Positions 23,861 through 34,950 of a stretch of 64,000 bases of DNA are shown one piece after another (within the stretch, counting starts at the first letter, position 1; the number at the start of each line of letters is the position of its first letter). The stretch is from Sorghum bicolor (Eukaryota > Streptophyta > Magnoliopsida > Poales > Poaceae). The translations under genes were made by a program, and so were the position numbers. The stretch lies in NCBI RefSeq assembly GCF_000003195.3, contig NC_012877.2:11015106-11079105 (forward strand), in the 5' to 3' direction. Below the pieces are notes generated by a model that had not been told where the DNA came from, searched no databases, and was given only the letters and a program-made list of their open reading frames with translations.

Positions 23861-23876
23861 CGATCATGCAGCAGTG
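23855..23876 (-). repeat. CACTA element 1, right terminal inverted repeat
   Basis: On the minus strand it reads CACTGCTGCATGATCGGGCATT. It is followed by TCA at 23877-23879. Confidence 0.85.
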
Positions 23877-24360
23877 TCATATGCATGGAAAGAGCCAACA
23901 GTGCTGCGAACTTATTATTATCAGAAAAGATCTTAGAAGCACCCAGCCTGTTCAGAGATCTCACTGTTCGAATGCAGCGCATGCCCACCCATGCCTTCAC
24001 AGATTCAGTCACGCCTGAAGAGAAGGATAAAAGTACTAATCTGTGAAGAGCTCAAATAAATATTGTATAACGTCTCAAGAGCTCTGGATTCTCTTCCTTT
24101 TATCTCTACCATCGTCTTAATTTGTGCATCAACACGTATCAGAAGGCTTATCCACCATGTAAAGGCTGCAAAAGCAGTAATCTAAGTAAATATTTGACAG
24201 ATCATGTTCATTCTAACCTACTCATTTATGGCAGAATTGAGCACGGCATAGACGCCGAATGCCCAGAGCACCAATACAGTAACCAAGAGATAGAAAAGGT
24301 AACCCATCATACAGAATCAACCATGTCTGGCATATCGGCCAAGGTTTGTGCTACCTAGGT
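23877..24360 (-). other. Flank of CACTA element 1; possible minus-strand host exons
   Basis: 23877-23903 continues the open frame described at 10106-10286. Further left on the minus strand, 23950-24012 is open with ESVKAWVGMRCIRTVRSL, about 24100-24160 with FTWWISLLIRVDAQIKTM after a CAG acceptor-like site, and about 24230-24310 encodes a hydrophobic stretch (YLFYLLVTVLVLWAFGVYAV). These could be exons of one membrane-protein gene, but no family is recognised and no exon set is certain. Confidence 0.25.
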
Positions 24361-25610
24361 ATTTATATGTAAGATTTCTACTACTTTTTTTTTGGTGTGG
24401 GCATGTAAGATTTCTACTTGCTACGGTAACAGCAGAAAGGTCTAACGCAGGCAATGTATAACAGGTACTGGCACAGGCAAAGTAATCGTTGAGACACGAA
24501 TCCACATATGTTTCTACCAATAAAGAATCAGATCTATAACATATGCTAGGAATTGTTAGTGTTCTGTTAGCATATCCCTCCCAAACCCTAGCAGCCGCTA
24601 CCCTCCCACCCCGTCTTCCCTCCCCTCGCTGCTGCCGGAGAGGAACGCTGGAGGCCCGCGCGACCCTCTGTGATGGCGGCAGCGAGGTATTCTTCAGGAA
24701 TTCTGCGAGCTCCTCCATACGGGGATGGATCTCATCGGTCCTGGCGGCACTGCAGTTTCGCGCGTCGTCTTTTTCATTTTCTGTCCATCTTCGTCCATGG
24801 CACCTGAGGTCAGAGAGATGACGTCCCCGTGCCTGGCGAGATCCAGTGCTAGGAGACATGGATCCTCTCTCTCCGAGTGGGGTCCTGTTGCTAGCTTCAA
24901 GGTGAGCGTCGGCGCAGCGCTGCCTGGAAGTCGGCCGCGCACCTCCTAGATTCGGACCCCTGAGTCCACTGGGATCCGATGGGTGTCCCAGATCCGACGG
25001 GTGCCAGTCCCAGGCACGCAGCGATCTTTGTCTAGCTGCAATTTGGGTGAAAACCCTGCCTGGCATTACGCCGGGCCGGCGACGGTGTTACTGACGGTGC
25101 TACTCACCTTGTTGAAGGCGTCGCTGGAGCTGTAGCGTTGTGGTCGTCCAACAACTAGGTGAAAACCTAGCATGGTTTCTCCGGGCCGGCGGCGGTGTGT
25201 TGGCTCGTCGTCGAAGTTGTTGTTCGTCATGGCCGGGAACCACGTCTCTACGTTGTGCCATTCTTGTTGGAGGAAGTGTTCGTTGGCATAACTGCTCGGA
25301 GTTTGGATGACAGGCCTGTGTCTGTTCCAAGTTCTTTACGCTGTTGCCTTGGAAGAAGCATCCAATCTTCAAAGGTGGTCGGTTCACTATCTTTTTAAGG
25401 TGTGACAAACGTGTTTCGACAACTTTGTCTTGACGCTGGTGGTCGTATTCCAGAGAGGAGTTGACATCTTGATCAAGGCGGTTTGTTGCGTAGAACTACT
25501 TGAGCCCTTGTTGGGGATGTATTTTTTCCATTATTTATCTTTTTTTCTCCCGTTATATTAATTTGGCCTGATTCTACCCAAGCCGGATAGTTTCTATCTT
25601 TATCTAAAAA
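24361..25610. other. No recognised gene; possible non-LTR retroelement-like segment at about 24540-25610
   Basis: The stretch is GC-rich, has repeated GGGTGAAAACC...CGGGCCGGCGACGG-type phrases (25048-25090 and 25158-25196), turns AT-rich near 25500 and ends in TTATCTAAAAAAA at about 25600-25612. A GC-rich leader followed by an A-tail resembles a plant LINE-type insertion without coding sequence. No reverse-transcriptase motif and no flanking duplication were found. Open frames on both strands here show no domain. Confidence 0.2.
24367..24418. repeat. 16-bp direct repeats flanking a T-rich 20-mer
   Basis: ATGTAAGATTTCTACT occurs at 24367-24382 and 24403-24418, separated by 20 bp that begin with a T9 run. 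Confidence 0.8.
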
Positions 25611-26581
25611 AATCCAAGATTTTTGACCCACTTGTAATTATAACATGATTAACCAACATCAAACATGCGTAAGCCTCTTGATGGACAAATGGAGGGATGA
25701 AACACACAAATCAAACCAGTAATATATGCTGGATCGCAAAGCTTAGTACCATCTCCATCCCGCTCAACTCCGGAGGGAATTTTACATATTTACCATTCGG
25801 AATCTCACTCTTATAGTGGCACTTACATCTTTAGCAGTTTTAAGTCGCACGTCTTTCATTTTTACCATATTTGTCTAAGTGGCACGCCAGATCGGCCTGA
25901 CACACTGGCGCATAGTTAGCACAGGCACACAAAATGACATCGCTGCCTCTACCCATTCTTTCACTTAGCCGCGCTGAGTCTGCCCTAACCTGCTCACTCT
26001 CCCTCATTTCGTAAACCCCCCCCCCCCCGGCACGCCGCCTCCTTCCTCACCCTGCCGCCAGCCTCCTGCTCCCTCCCATCCTGCGTCTCCACCGCCACGG
26101 CGACCACGGCCTGTGACCTTTGGAAGAGAGAGTAGAATATTTAAAATCTCTTGGTGATACTGAAAGTGGATTAGGAAATTTAGTAAAAGCAACAAATAAT
26201 CTATTGGGATTAAGAACATATTTCACAACTGAAGAGAAGGTGCATCTTTTGTCCTATTAAAGTTTTTTTTAACTAGCGCATAGTTAGCACGGGCATGCGA
26301 AATGACATCACTGCCCCTACCCATGGAGAGCAGGCCACCCGCGGTGGGGCGGCGGCGATGTGGCGGGGAGAATTGGTGTAGATGAGCAGCGCGAATGTGC
26401 TACAGCAATTGATGCGAGACTCGGCTTCACCAAGCAGAGCGATACCTAACCACCAAGCAGTCGACATGGACCGACTGGGTCTACGTACATATGCTTGAAT
26501 GGGAGCCCATTATAAACTAGCCTGATGTTTAAGTTATTACAAAACTAAAAGGGAATTCCTACTAAAAACACGGACACGGCT
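25611..26581. other. No gene seen; contains a ~49-bp direct repeat
   Basis: The block 25908-25956 is repeated with changes at 26276-26324 (both start GCGCATAGTTAGCAC). Nothing else is recognised apart from a C9-10 run near 26019. Confidence 0.5.
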
Positions 26582-27238
26582 TTGCTGTGCCTCCTCTTGC
26601 GATTGGGCCTGTGGGAAAAAAATTGTTTGTACTATGGGTGCAGCGTGCGGTATGTGTGCCCCCAAGCTCGATTGATGTCACGTGGACGCCCATTCCATCG
26701 GATGGCAGCTGTAAATAACTCGGCCCTATCCTTCCCATCGGCCGCCCCTCGGCAAATGGCTCGGCTCCATATCGACTCGCTCGGTACTTCCCCTCAGCAC
26801 CGTGCGGCCTGTACCTGTGGTGGCCGGGGAAGAGGTGAAGAGCATGGCGGGGAGGTCGCGTACGACGACAGGATGGCTCGACGAGGCGCTTCTGCTGCGG
26901 CGCTTGCAGCAGTGGTCTCCCACACAGATCAGCAGGAGACGAGAGTGGCAGCCGTGGAGCTTGTGCCGATGCGAGGCTGTCCATCGCGTCGCAGGAAGCT
27001 GGACGCGTCCTTGCCGAGAGGAGCTCGTGCCGACGACACATCGATCAACTCGCCCTCGCAGCAAGCTGGACGTACGCGCCCTTTGCGGCAAAGAACTTCT
27101 ATGCCCTATAGCTCGATCGCAGGAAGCTGGACGAGTCCTTGCAGCAAAGAATTTTTGTGCCTTATCTCGATCTGTTGCGACTCCGTCGGCCAGGCACTCG
27201 ATGTGCGTCCTGGGCTCAACATGGAGCTAAGCTGCTGA
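26582..27238 (+). other. GC-rich open frame of unknown status with a ~64-bp repeat
   Basis: The plus strand is open for 218 codons, but overlapping frames on the minus strand are also open, as expected in GC-rich DNA. No domain is recognised. Three degenerate tandem units starting GCAGGAAGCTGGACG-like at 26991, 27058 and 27119 lie in its second half. It may be a decayed gene or chance. 27239-27463 holds nothing recognised. Confidence 0.2.
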
Positions 27239-27458
27239 CTGCTACATGAGAAGCCGAGAGATCTGTCGTACTAACCACTGTCCCGTGAGCGTGGATTGTT
27301 TTTCTTGCCACGCGTCAAACATCGAGGCTAGGGGCGCACAGCCGGTTCAATGAGCCCGTCGTCCACCCAATTTTTTTCCCGCCTATGGCAATAATACGTG
27401 ATTACCTAAAAAAACAATTTGATGGTTTCCAGATATCTAGTACTTCAACCACTATTTT

Positions 27459-27463
27459 GTATT
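27459..27463. repeat. Target-site duplication GTATT (left) of the hairpin-rich element
   Basis: GTATT is repeated exactly at 32689-32693. Confidence 0.9.
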
Positions 27464-27734
27464 TGTTGTAAAACATACGGACTTGATCATAGAAGAAAAG
27501 GAGAAGGAGGAATCCTAATCCTAATCCGTTTGTATGTGGGCTCTTACCAAAACTCTTAGACCTTGGCAGGACTATATATACGTGGGAGCTTTATGTTGTA
27601 ATCACCAATATTTAGAGGAATAAATAATAGTCTCCTTATCTTGTGTCTATTTGTTCTTCTACTTTCATCTACTATGTTGATCATGAGAGACGGAGAGAGA
27701 AAGATCCCAACCGCTGGCAATATGTTTTATAACA
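27464..27734 (+). repeat. 5' LTR of the hairpin-rich element (271 bp)
   Basis: Starts TGTTGTAAAACATACGG, ends TTTTATAACA. TATATATA at 27573-27580 is a likely promoter element. The sequence just after it is CGTTATCACCACGAC; a standard tRNA-Met primer site is not obvious. Confidence 0.92.
27573..27580 (+). promoter_or_regulatory. LTR TATA box
   Basis: TATATATA inside the 5' LTR. The same eight bases are kept in the 3' LTR at 32527-32534. Confidence 0.5.
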
Positions 27735-29385
27735 CGTTATCACCACGACAAGCTCTACGTCGACATCGCCGTTGAAGCCGCCGCCGACCTTCGACGCAAC
27801 GCTCATGCCGCTGTCGTCCCGAACGTGACTACTTCGACGACGTCGACATACCGACGTTGTTAGCGGAACGGATCTGCTACCTCTACCGATCTCTACTGCA
27901 TCGACATACATAGTCATCGTCAAGCAGACAGTTCTACGACAATGTAAAACGCCCTACGCGGTATGTATCTACTAACCACTACCCTACGCGGTATGTGAAG
28001 TAGATCAAATTGACATCCTCTTAAAGGTATGAAACAGATCGATCTCGTAGACCGTTTAATTATGCCAGCTTTGGAGCTGGTCTATACTTTTTGATACAGT
28101 ATATATATACATGCAAGAAGCATGTACTACACACATATACGGAAGCTAGTAACATAGTGACGAAGCGATCAGGAAGACGCTAATGGTTTTATCTATTTTT
28201 TATCCTAACAATGAGAAGGCCCGAACGCCATACTCATGCATGAATAGATTAATCTTTTCTTTAATCTTCAAATCCTAACGAGAACGGCCAAAGGTTATAC
28301 TCATACATGGATGGATTTAGACTTAAATTTTGATTGTGGCATTACACGTGCTATTACGTGGTTGTGGTGTTTACTTGAAGGTAAGCACACATATACTAGT
28401 GCAAGACATGTAGTCATCACTGGCCATAAGTGCACCGCAAGGATTTCGGGCAATTTGGAACCATTGCTGCAAGAAAGTGGCTAGAATATACCACCAGACA
28501 TGTGCACCCATGGCAATACCACACACGCACCACGTATGCATCAATTACCTTGTGTTCGCTGTACGACGGATACAATATACAATGCGCACTCTGCCGAACA
28601 GCTGTTGTTGCGACCTGGAGTCTAGAGAGTAGACACCATGGCCTGAATTGTTATGCACTGAAAGACATCTTCACCATGGCTCACGTGCCATCAAACAATG
28701 CAGTCGCGCCTGCACGTACACCTACACGTGGTTTTCTAATCCTCTTATATTGGTCAACAATATGCATGATGAAGCCCTAAAAGGAGGTGCATTATGACTG
28801 AAATTGTGTATGGGTAATATTACTACTATCTAATAGTACATTGATTCTGTAGATTATACATCTATCAGGTATAAACAGTTAGTAGATTGATTTAGGAACC
28901 CGTAGTCTACTATATAATCTTGTTTTTGCCTGGCTTTGAAAAAAAAAATTGAACTTGTAGTTTGAACATGCATGACGGATTGTTAATTTTGATGCTAGCA
29001 TGCAGCTCATCACCGTGACTAACCAAGAAGCTTGCAGCTACATATACCACAAATTACTTAGATTTCTAGAAGAAAATTTGTGTGTAAACTTTGAACAGTA
29101 AAATCACTATTTGTATACATTTATAATTTTTTTATTTATGTGTACGCACCATGTGTTGATATTTTCTTCAATGCTATTTTGAATGCATTATTTATTCATA
29201 TATCACACGTTATGAATTATATACCATGTAATTACAAGAATAAAGTTTTGAAGATTACATTAGAAACATGGTATATGAAATATGGGCTCTCTAAATCCTG
29301 CAGACCTTAGACTTACCACCTTTAAGAAGCTCATATCAATTTATCTAGCATAATGAATTTTTGGGATGAATACATGGTTGATATT
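27735..29385 (+). other. 5' internal region of the hairpin-rich element, no gene seen
   Basis: No open frame with a recognisable domain. It holds a direct repeat CCCTACGCGGTATGT (about 27950 and 27982) and a hairpin CCAGC-TTTGGA-GCTGG near 28064-28079. Two related blocks near 28200 and 28270 share CATACTCATGCATG-like text. Confidence 0.5.
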
Positions 29386-32226
29386 AATTCTGAAAATTTA
29401 TATTTATACCATAATCCTGAAAAATGCTAGAATGCTTCTAAGAATATTTTGTATAGCCATACACTATCTTTTGCACCTTGCTACTTGTTTACATGCAGTA
29501 AACTTATGCACAAATAATGATTTTAGTTATAATGATATATATGCATACCTTCATGAAGAAGGAATATCCTGGACTTGCTTTGAATAAAAGAATTATATAT
29601 CATGGTCATCGTTAACTCCTAGTAGGATATTCTACTACCAATGAAGTGTAGTAGACTCAGGCACTATAGTTCCTGGTATTACTCTCAACAATGAGTATAT
29701 GACCATAGTAAATCTCAAAGGTCTTTGTGGGATACATGAGAAATTTTAGAAGACATCTCATATTATTGAAAATTGAATTTTCAAACTATACATGATCCTA
29801 TGAGATATATATGTTGCTCCATAAATAAATACAGTGGCCCGAAGCTTTGTATTAAATGTCATAGAAGACATGATGGTAAATAAAGATTTTGACGATGAAT
29901 ATTCTCGAAGAAATTTCTCTTGTATATAGAATATCAAAGAGCAATGTAATACATGAAGTATCTAAATTTATCATCAGAAATTACTCAAATAGAAGTTGAG
30001 TTAGAATTTTTAGACAGCTCTGTGAATCAGCATATATGACTTGCATATGTTGCACTCCTAGAAGGATCATTATTACATATATCACTACTAAGAAATAAAG
30101 CATTCTTGAAGCTGCTAAATGTCAAGCATAGAAGCTAAGACATGCAAGAATGGGAAATAAAATTTTAAGGTTTCTCTAGAAGAAGAAATTAAGTTATGTG
30201 CCTATATATTTGTTGTCTTTAAAATTACTATCCATAAGTATTAATGGTGGCAGTGCTTTAAGTTTTAATTCTCGTTGAATTAAGTGGATTATATAAACTC
30301 GTAGAAGAGTTAATGGTTATTTTATTAGCTTGAAGACTAATATCAAGCATTTAATATTCTTAGTTACAAATCTTACTTGCAGTAATATGTGTTAATCTTG
30401 CATGGAATAAATTAGAATTATATGTTTCACATATAAACAATTGCCTATTTTGCCTATCTAAATAAGTTTGCCAAATATTATTTTGATGGAAGGAAAATGA
30501 TCTTAAGAGAAAATATTCCTTAAAGCTTGAAGCAGGAATAGTATCATGCACTAAATCAAACAATAGTTTGACTTGCTCTTGTGAAGCATGAAGCAGAGCA
30601 TATGCCAGATATTTTTGAAATGAGAGGAGTAATTTGAAGTTATAAACAAGAAGTTATGTTTACTAGTAGTAAACTAAATGTGTATACTATGAAGCTAAAA
30701 TCTACGGAGACGCCTGTGGATTCTAGTTTAGTGTATACTTGTTAAATGAAATAAGAATAAACTCCTCCATTCTCACGAAGAGAATAGCTCGTGAAGAAGG
30801 TTAGGCGCCTCATGAAGAGGATCATCATGAAGATGAAATCCAACACATAAGCGCGCGCACCATAGTGTTGGGTATGCAGAACAATAAATTATCTCTTGTT
30901 TAGAAAATAACAAAGAGATAGGACAATCTCACATTGTGAGAGTATTGGGAGAAAATAATAATTGTCGACAACACTACCTCTATAATTGCAAATGTTTCTC
31001 TTATGAGAACCCGGATCCGGAAAACAAAGTCCATGGCAAAGTCGCTTGAAGCGATTATATCGGGTCAATAAATAAAGCAATTGAGGTTGAATCTCCTACT
31101 AAGAAGAAATAAATGTTCTGCTATATCTCTGGCAAATAAAATGAATAAATATGAAATATGCAGTTAGTAAGTGGATTCAGAAAATCCATATAGTTCCTGA
31201 AGAGAAAAGAAATCACAACATATAAAAATTAATCTCATACTAAGTATTAGAAGTCTAAGGTATAATAATATATTCCTGAATGAATATTGAAGTCTCAAGA
31301 AGAGCATGTCCTAGAAGGAATAGTCATTGAATGACTTTATAGTGAATAACACTATCTCATTGTGTATATCACATATCGTGTAGTAGAGAATATTCCTCAT
31401 AGAAGAGAAATATTATTCAATAAAATTGAGAACATCCTTGAAGGATTTAATCCATGAAGGATTTACCAGTCGATTCTTGAAAAACACCATTAATCCCTGA
31501 AGTGAATATAGACCCGAGAAGAAATAAAATGAGGAATTCTAAATATCATGAAGATATCATAAAAACACTCAGAAAGTGTATATTGTAAAGCTAGCAATAA
31601 AGTTTTGATACCCTCTAAATATCATAGAAGGTATAATAATAATGGTGATTTGGTAATTGAATTATCCCCTAAATGCCAAATGCAAGACTGGATTTATTGT
31701 TTAGTGGTATAATCAAAATCTCGAAGATTTATAGAATATATAATTTAAAATCTACTAAACAAGAATTATAAGTTTGGTGCACTATCTAGAAGATATTGCA
31801 TATTGTAAATTATTTACCCTATAATCCTCTGAAAGGATTTATTACCCTGAAGATAATTTTTTATTTGTTTTGCACAACTAATTAGTGGTCATTTATATAT
31901 GAAGCAAATTGCTCTTGTTTATACCCATATAATTCATAGAAGAATTATGAGCCAACTTTTTGGAAGATATAGTATTATGGTACTACATACCATTAACTAA
32001 GCACACATTTGTGAACAGTGTGATTTTGAACGATATAGTTCAAAACTTGGCATTATGAGGGGGAGCATATTTTCATTGAATCTACCTTGAAGGTAAACCA
32101 CTAGAATTACAAAAATCTAGTAGATCATATTTGCTAAAACATTGAAGTTTATTCATAGATCATGAAGATAAATATCTATTCATGAAGAATATGGTATCAT
32201 GAAGAATATTTGACCATGAAGGTTAA
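29386..32226 (+). repeat. Array of short hairpins with a conserved NNGAA loop
   Basis: At least 18 perfect or near-perfect stems of 4-6 bp enclose a 5-nt loop ending in GAA. Examples are 29548-29562 (CCTTC-ATGAA-GAAGG), 30769-30785 (ATTCTC-ACGAA-GAGAAT), 31172-31188 (TGGATT-CAGAA-AATCCA), 31449-31463 (AATCC-ATGAA-GGATT), 31716-31730 (AAATC-TCGAA-GATTT) and 31823-31839 (AATCCT-CTGAA-AGGATT). Others are at 29386, 29949, 30808, 30823, 31042, 31434, 31543, 31565, 31783, 32083, 32178 and 32210. A second set has a 6-nt loop ending AGAA (29856-29871, 30296-30311, 31389-31414, 31929-31948). Stems differ from one another, so they are not copies of one repeat. All are in the element's sense orientation. 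Function unknown. Confidence 0.8.
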
Positions 32227-32409
32227 ATGTTGTACTCTTTTTTCCTGTGTGAGTTTTTACTTGAAGGTTTCTCACACAAGGTTTTTAACGAGACAATATG
32301 TGCAATGCAATTAACAAATGCGATGTACTCTTTTCTCCAAGAACCGTTTTTCCCATTGGGTTTTCGGATGGAGTTTTTAATGAGGCATATGCATATCGTG
32401 GTAATCGCC

Positions 32410-32419
32410 CAAGGGGGAG
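32410..32419 (+). other. Polypurine tract of the hairpin-rich element
   Basis: AAGGGGGAG immediately before the 3' LTR. Confidence 0.85.
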
Positions 32420-32688
32420 TGTTGTAAAACATACGGACTTGATCCTACAAGGAAAAGAGAAGGAGGAATCCTAATCCTAGTCCGTTTGTGTGGGCTCTTA
32501 CCAAAACTCTTAGACCTTGGCAGGACTATATATACGTGGGAGCTTTATGTTGTAATCACCAATATTCAGAGGAATAAAGAATAGTCTCCCTATCTTGTGT
32601 CTATTTGTTGTTCTACTTTCATCTACTATGTTGATCATGAGAGACGGAGAGAGAAAGATCCCAACCACTGGCAATATGTTTTATAACA
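32420..32688 (+). repeat. 3' LTR of the hairpin-rich element (269 bp)
   Basis: About 96% identical to 27464-27734; followed by GTATT. Confidence 0.92.
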
Positions 32689-32742
32689 GTATTGACTTGA
32701 TTTAAATTATTATGGTTTGTACTGGCATGATTAAAATTATTA

Positions 32743-32899
32743 CACTACTACACTAACAGGGGTGGCTCGTGAAGATTTGTAGGAACGGTTTTGCCAACCA
32801 CCCCTATAAATAGGTGGTTACAAATCCCTGATTTGTAGGAGCGGCTCAAGCCGCTCTTAAAAAAAGGGGGACGTTGCTACAAATTATTTTGTAGTAGTG
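32743..32899. mobile_element. Miniature CACTA-like element (157 bp)
   Basis: It begins CACTACTACAC and ends GTAGTAGTG, so the first nine bases are a perfect inverted repeat. Inside are two copies of ATTTGTAGGA(A/G)CGG and a GCGGCTCAAGCCGC hairpin. Flanking triplets are TTA and GTA, matching at two of three positions, so the duplication is imperfect. No coding capacity. 32900-33030 holds nothing recognised. Confidence 0.65.
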
Positions 32900-33035
32900 G
32901 TATTCACATACTCTCATACTATCAAACGTTCTCGTGCATCGAAATGAGTGTGTTTCAACACATTGGCTCCCAAACGTGGTGTACGTTCTAACGTTTGGAC
33001 AAGTATCCATATATTAATTAAGTCATCACAAACAC

Positions 33036-34114
33036 TGTTGAATATAATTTGGACCTTTAGTCCATTTTCTATTTGATGATTAATTCAAGGGGCCATAATA
33101 AATGCTATAATAAAAATGGTTTAATACCGGATTGATTGTTGACTATGTGTTAACTCAACTTAATTATTAAATAGAGGTGGCCTGTGATAGCTCCTATAGA
33201 GAAGTTGAGGAAGGGAAATAGAGTGCACAAACGCGCGCACGCCGCCGCTGAGCCGAGCCGAGTGTGCGGTGCCGAGGCGAGCGTGTCGAGTCGAGTCGTG
33301 ATGAGTGCGTGTGAATTCGTTTTGCCTGATGGAAAATGAAAGGGAGGAGAATCGATCTAACTGTTGTCTGGTTAATGGCAATTGATTGTCATTGATTGCA
33401 ATTAAATCAAACATTTCCTCTCGAGCCCATATATTCCATCCCCGCATCCTCTTTCCCTACGCGATCACAACAAATCAGTCCTCTCCTCTCATCTGTCTGT
33501 CGAGTTGCTCTGGTTCCTCCCCGTCCCGAACCTCTGCGCGCACAGAGCTCGGGTGTGCGGGCAATCCGGTTTTTGGGGAGCGTCTTTCGCGACTGCTCAC
33601 TTCCTCGGATCAGCTACTTCACTGGCTTCTTCCTGGTGGTGACGAGAGATCGGCTACATCGTCTTCTTCCCGGTGGACGTTCTTGGGACTGCTCGGGTGT
33701 GCGGGCAATCAGGTTTTTGGGAGCGTCTTCCGCGACTGCTCGCTTCCTCGGATTAGCTACTTCACTGGCTTCTTCCTGGAGGTGACGAGAGATCGGCTAC
33801 ATCGTCTTCTTCCCGGTGGACGTTCGTGGGACTGCACTGCGAATATCTTCCTGCATCGACTGTGGTCCACTAGTTCAAGCAACGCACTATATCAACTAGT
33901 GCGAATGGAGCCGCCGGTGCCTTCGGCACTGGTCCCTCATCTGCGTATAATCCTAAACGATTATATTTTATTTTTAATATGTTTACAGTATTTTGCAATG
34001 TTTATCTCTAATTTGAGTAGCGATAAAATTGCACACGTACACATATGTGCCACCACTTTATTATGTGTAATTTTCTGAGTTAAATCAAATATTAAAATGT
34101 CTAAATTTCTAACA
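33036..34114 (+). repeat. Copia 5' LTR (1079 bp)
   Basis: Starts TGTTGAATATAATTTGG, ends AAATTTCTAACA. Contains a 144-bp tandem duplication (units starting at 33547 and 33691) that is absent from the 3' LTR. No standard primer binding site was recognised right after it. Confidence 0.92.
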
Positions 34115-34149
34115 ATCCAAAAACCTGATATTAGGCACTTTTCTGTTAG

Positions 34150-34925
34150 TGGTTTTGCTGCTACGTTAAAACCGGATAATTTTGATGGTTCAAACTATAA
34201 GCGGTGCGCGCGAGAATGATTCTGTGGTTGACTGCTATGAGTTGCTATCACGCCGCAGAGGGAAAGCCAGAACAATTTACTTGTGAGGAGGAGCAAAATT
34301 TCCCGGCAGCTGATAACCTCTTCAGAGGCGCCGTGATAAATGCACTCGATAAAATGTATGTCGACAACTATATCATTTGCACCATTGCTAAAGAGTTATG
34401 GGATGCGCTTGAGGCCAAGTTCGGGATTTCTGATGCTGGTAGTGAGCTGTACCTCATGGAGTAGCTGTTTGATTACAAAATGGTGGATAATCGTTCTGTG
34501 ATTGAACAAGCACATGAGATACAAGCACTAGCAAAGGAACTCGAACAATTCCCTTGTGTGTTACCAGAAAAGTTTGTGCCTAGCGGTATAATCGCTAAGC
34601 TGCCACCTACTTGGAAGGATTTTGCTACTTCTCTAAAACATCAGAGGAAAGAGTTGTCTTGCTGAACTCATGAGAACTATTCATGTTGAGGAGAAGGCGA
34701 GAGCAAAAGACACACATGGAAAAGGCGTTGAGTCTTCTAGTGCCAATGTGGTGCAGAAGAAAAAGCAATATACATTCCGTAACAAGAAAAAGAACAAGCA
34801 AGGGACAAATCCGATGACAAAGCAAACTACAACTTTAAGAAGAAAAAGGCAGACGAGGGCTGCTTTGTTTGCGGTAGCGATGAGCATTGTGCAAGTGCTT
34901 AACTAGACCACAAATTCAAGTGAAA
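34150..34925 (+). pseudogene. Copia gag remnant
   Basis: The start matches the UBN2-type gag domain of copia elements (LKPDNFDGSNYK, then ARMILWLTAM after a frameshift near 34203). It continues with VINALDKMYVDNYI and IAKELWDALEAKFG, a stop at 34462-34464, IIAKLPPTWKDFATSLKH, a lysine-rich stretch and a zinc knuckle beginning CFVCGSDEHC near 34865. A stop falls within the knuckle, and its last Cys is missing. It would form the particle shell if intact. Confidence 0.8.
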
Positions 34926-34950
34926 AGAGAAAAAAAATCAATGAACATGG

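Larger units (their letters stand above)
10287..23876 (+). mobile_element. Complete CACTA (En/Spm) DNA transposon, 13.6 kb
   Basis: It is bounded by CACTACTACAGAATGAGGCATT and the inverse of CACTGCTGCATGATCGGGCATT (16 of 22 positions match), with a TCA duplication. Subterminal arrays of ACCGGTGCTAAAGGG and its inverse lie at both ends and, unusually, in the middle. Two transcription units follow: GRF zinc-finger gene plus TNP2 transposase (11080-15066) and an accessory gene with a Ulp1-like protease (19294-23341). Both TNP2 and the accessory gene carry frameshifts or stops, so the copy is probably no longer autonomous, though its ends could be mobilised in trans. Confidence 0.93.
27464..32688 (+). 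mobile_element. Complete LTR retrotransposon without recognisable gag-pol, hairpin-rich
   Basis: Short LTRs (271 and 269 bp), a polypurine tract (AAGGGGGAG) and a GTATT duplication bound a 5.2-kb element. The LTRs differ at about 10 positions by eye plus a 2-bp indel. The 3' internal end (AAGGTTTTTAACGAGAC, then ATCGCCCAAGGGGGAG) resembles plant Ty1/copia elements. No protease, RT or integrase motif is seen in any frame, so it is non-autonomous or deeply decayed. The internal region from about 29386 is an array of short hairpins. Confidence 0.9.

Noticed and set aside
24317..25066. Open frame of 249 codons on the minus strand
   Set aside because: Low-complexity, Arg/Ser/Pro-rich sequence without domain; overlapping frames are also open in this GC-rich stretch.
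28430..28780. 116-codon open frame in the hairpin-rich element
   Set aside because: No similarity to gag or any recognised domain, and no other frame continues it.
33386..34078. Open frames in the copia 5' LTR
   Set aside because: They lie wholly in the LTR and reflect its 144-bp duplication; no domain.
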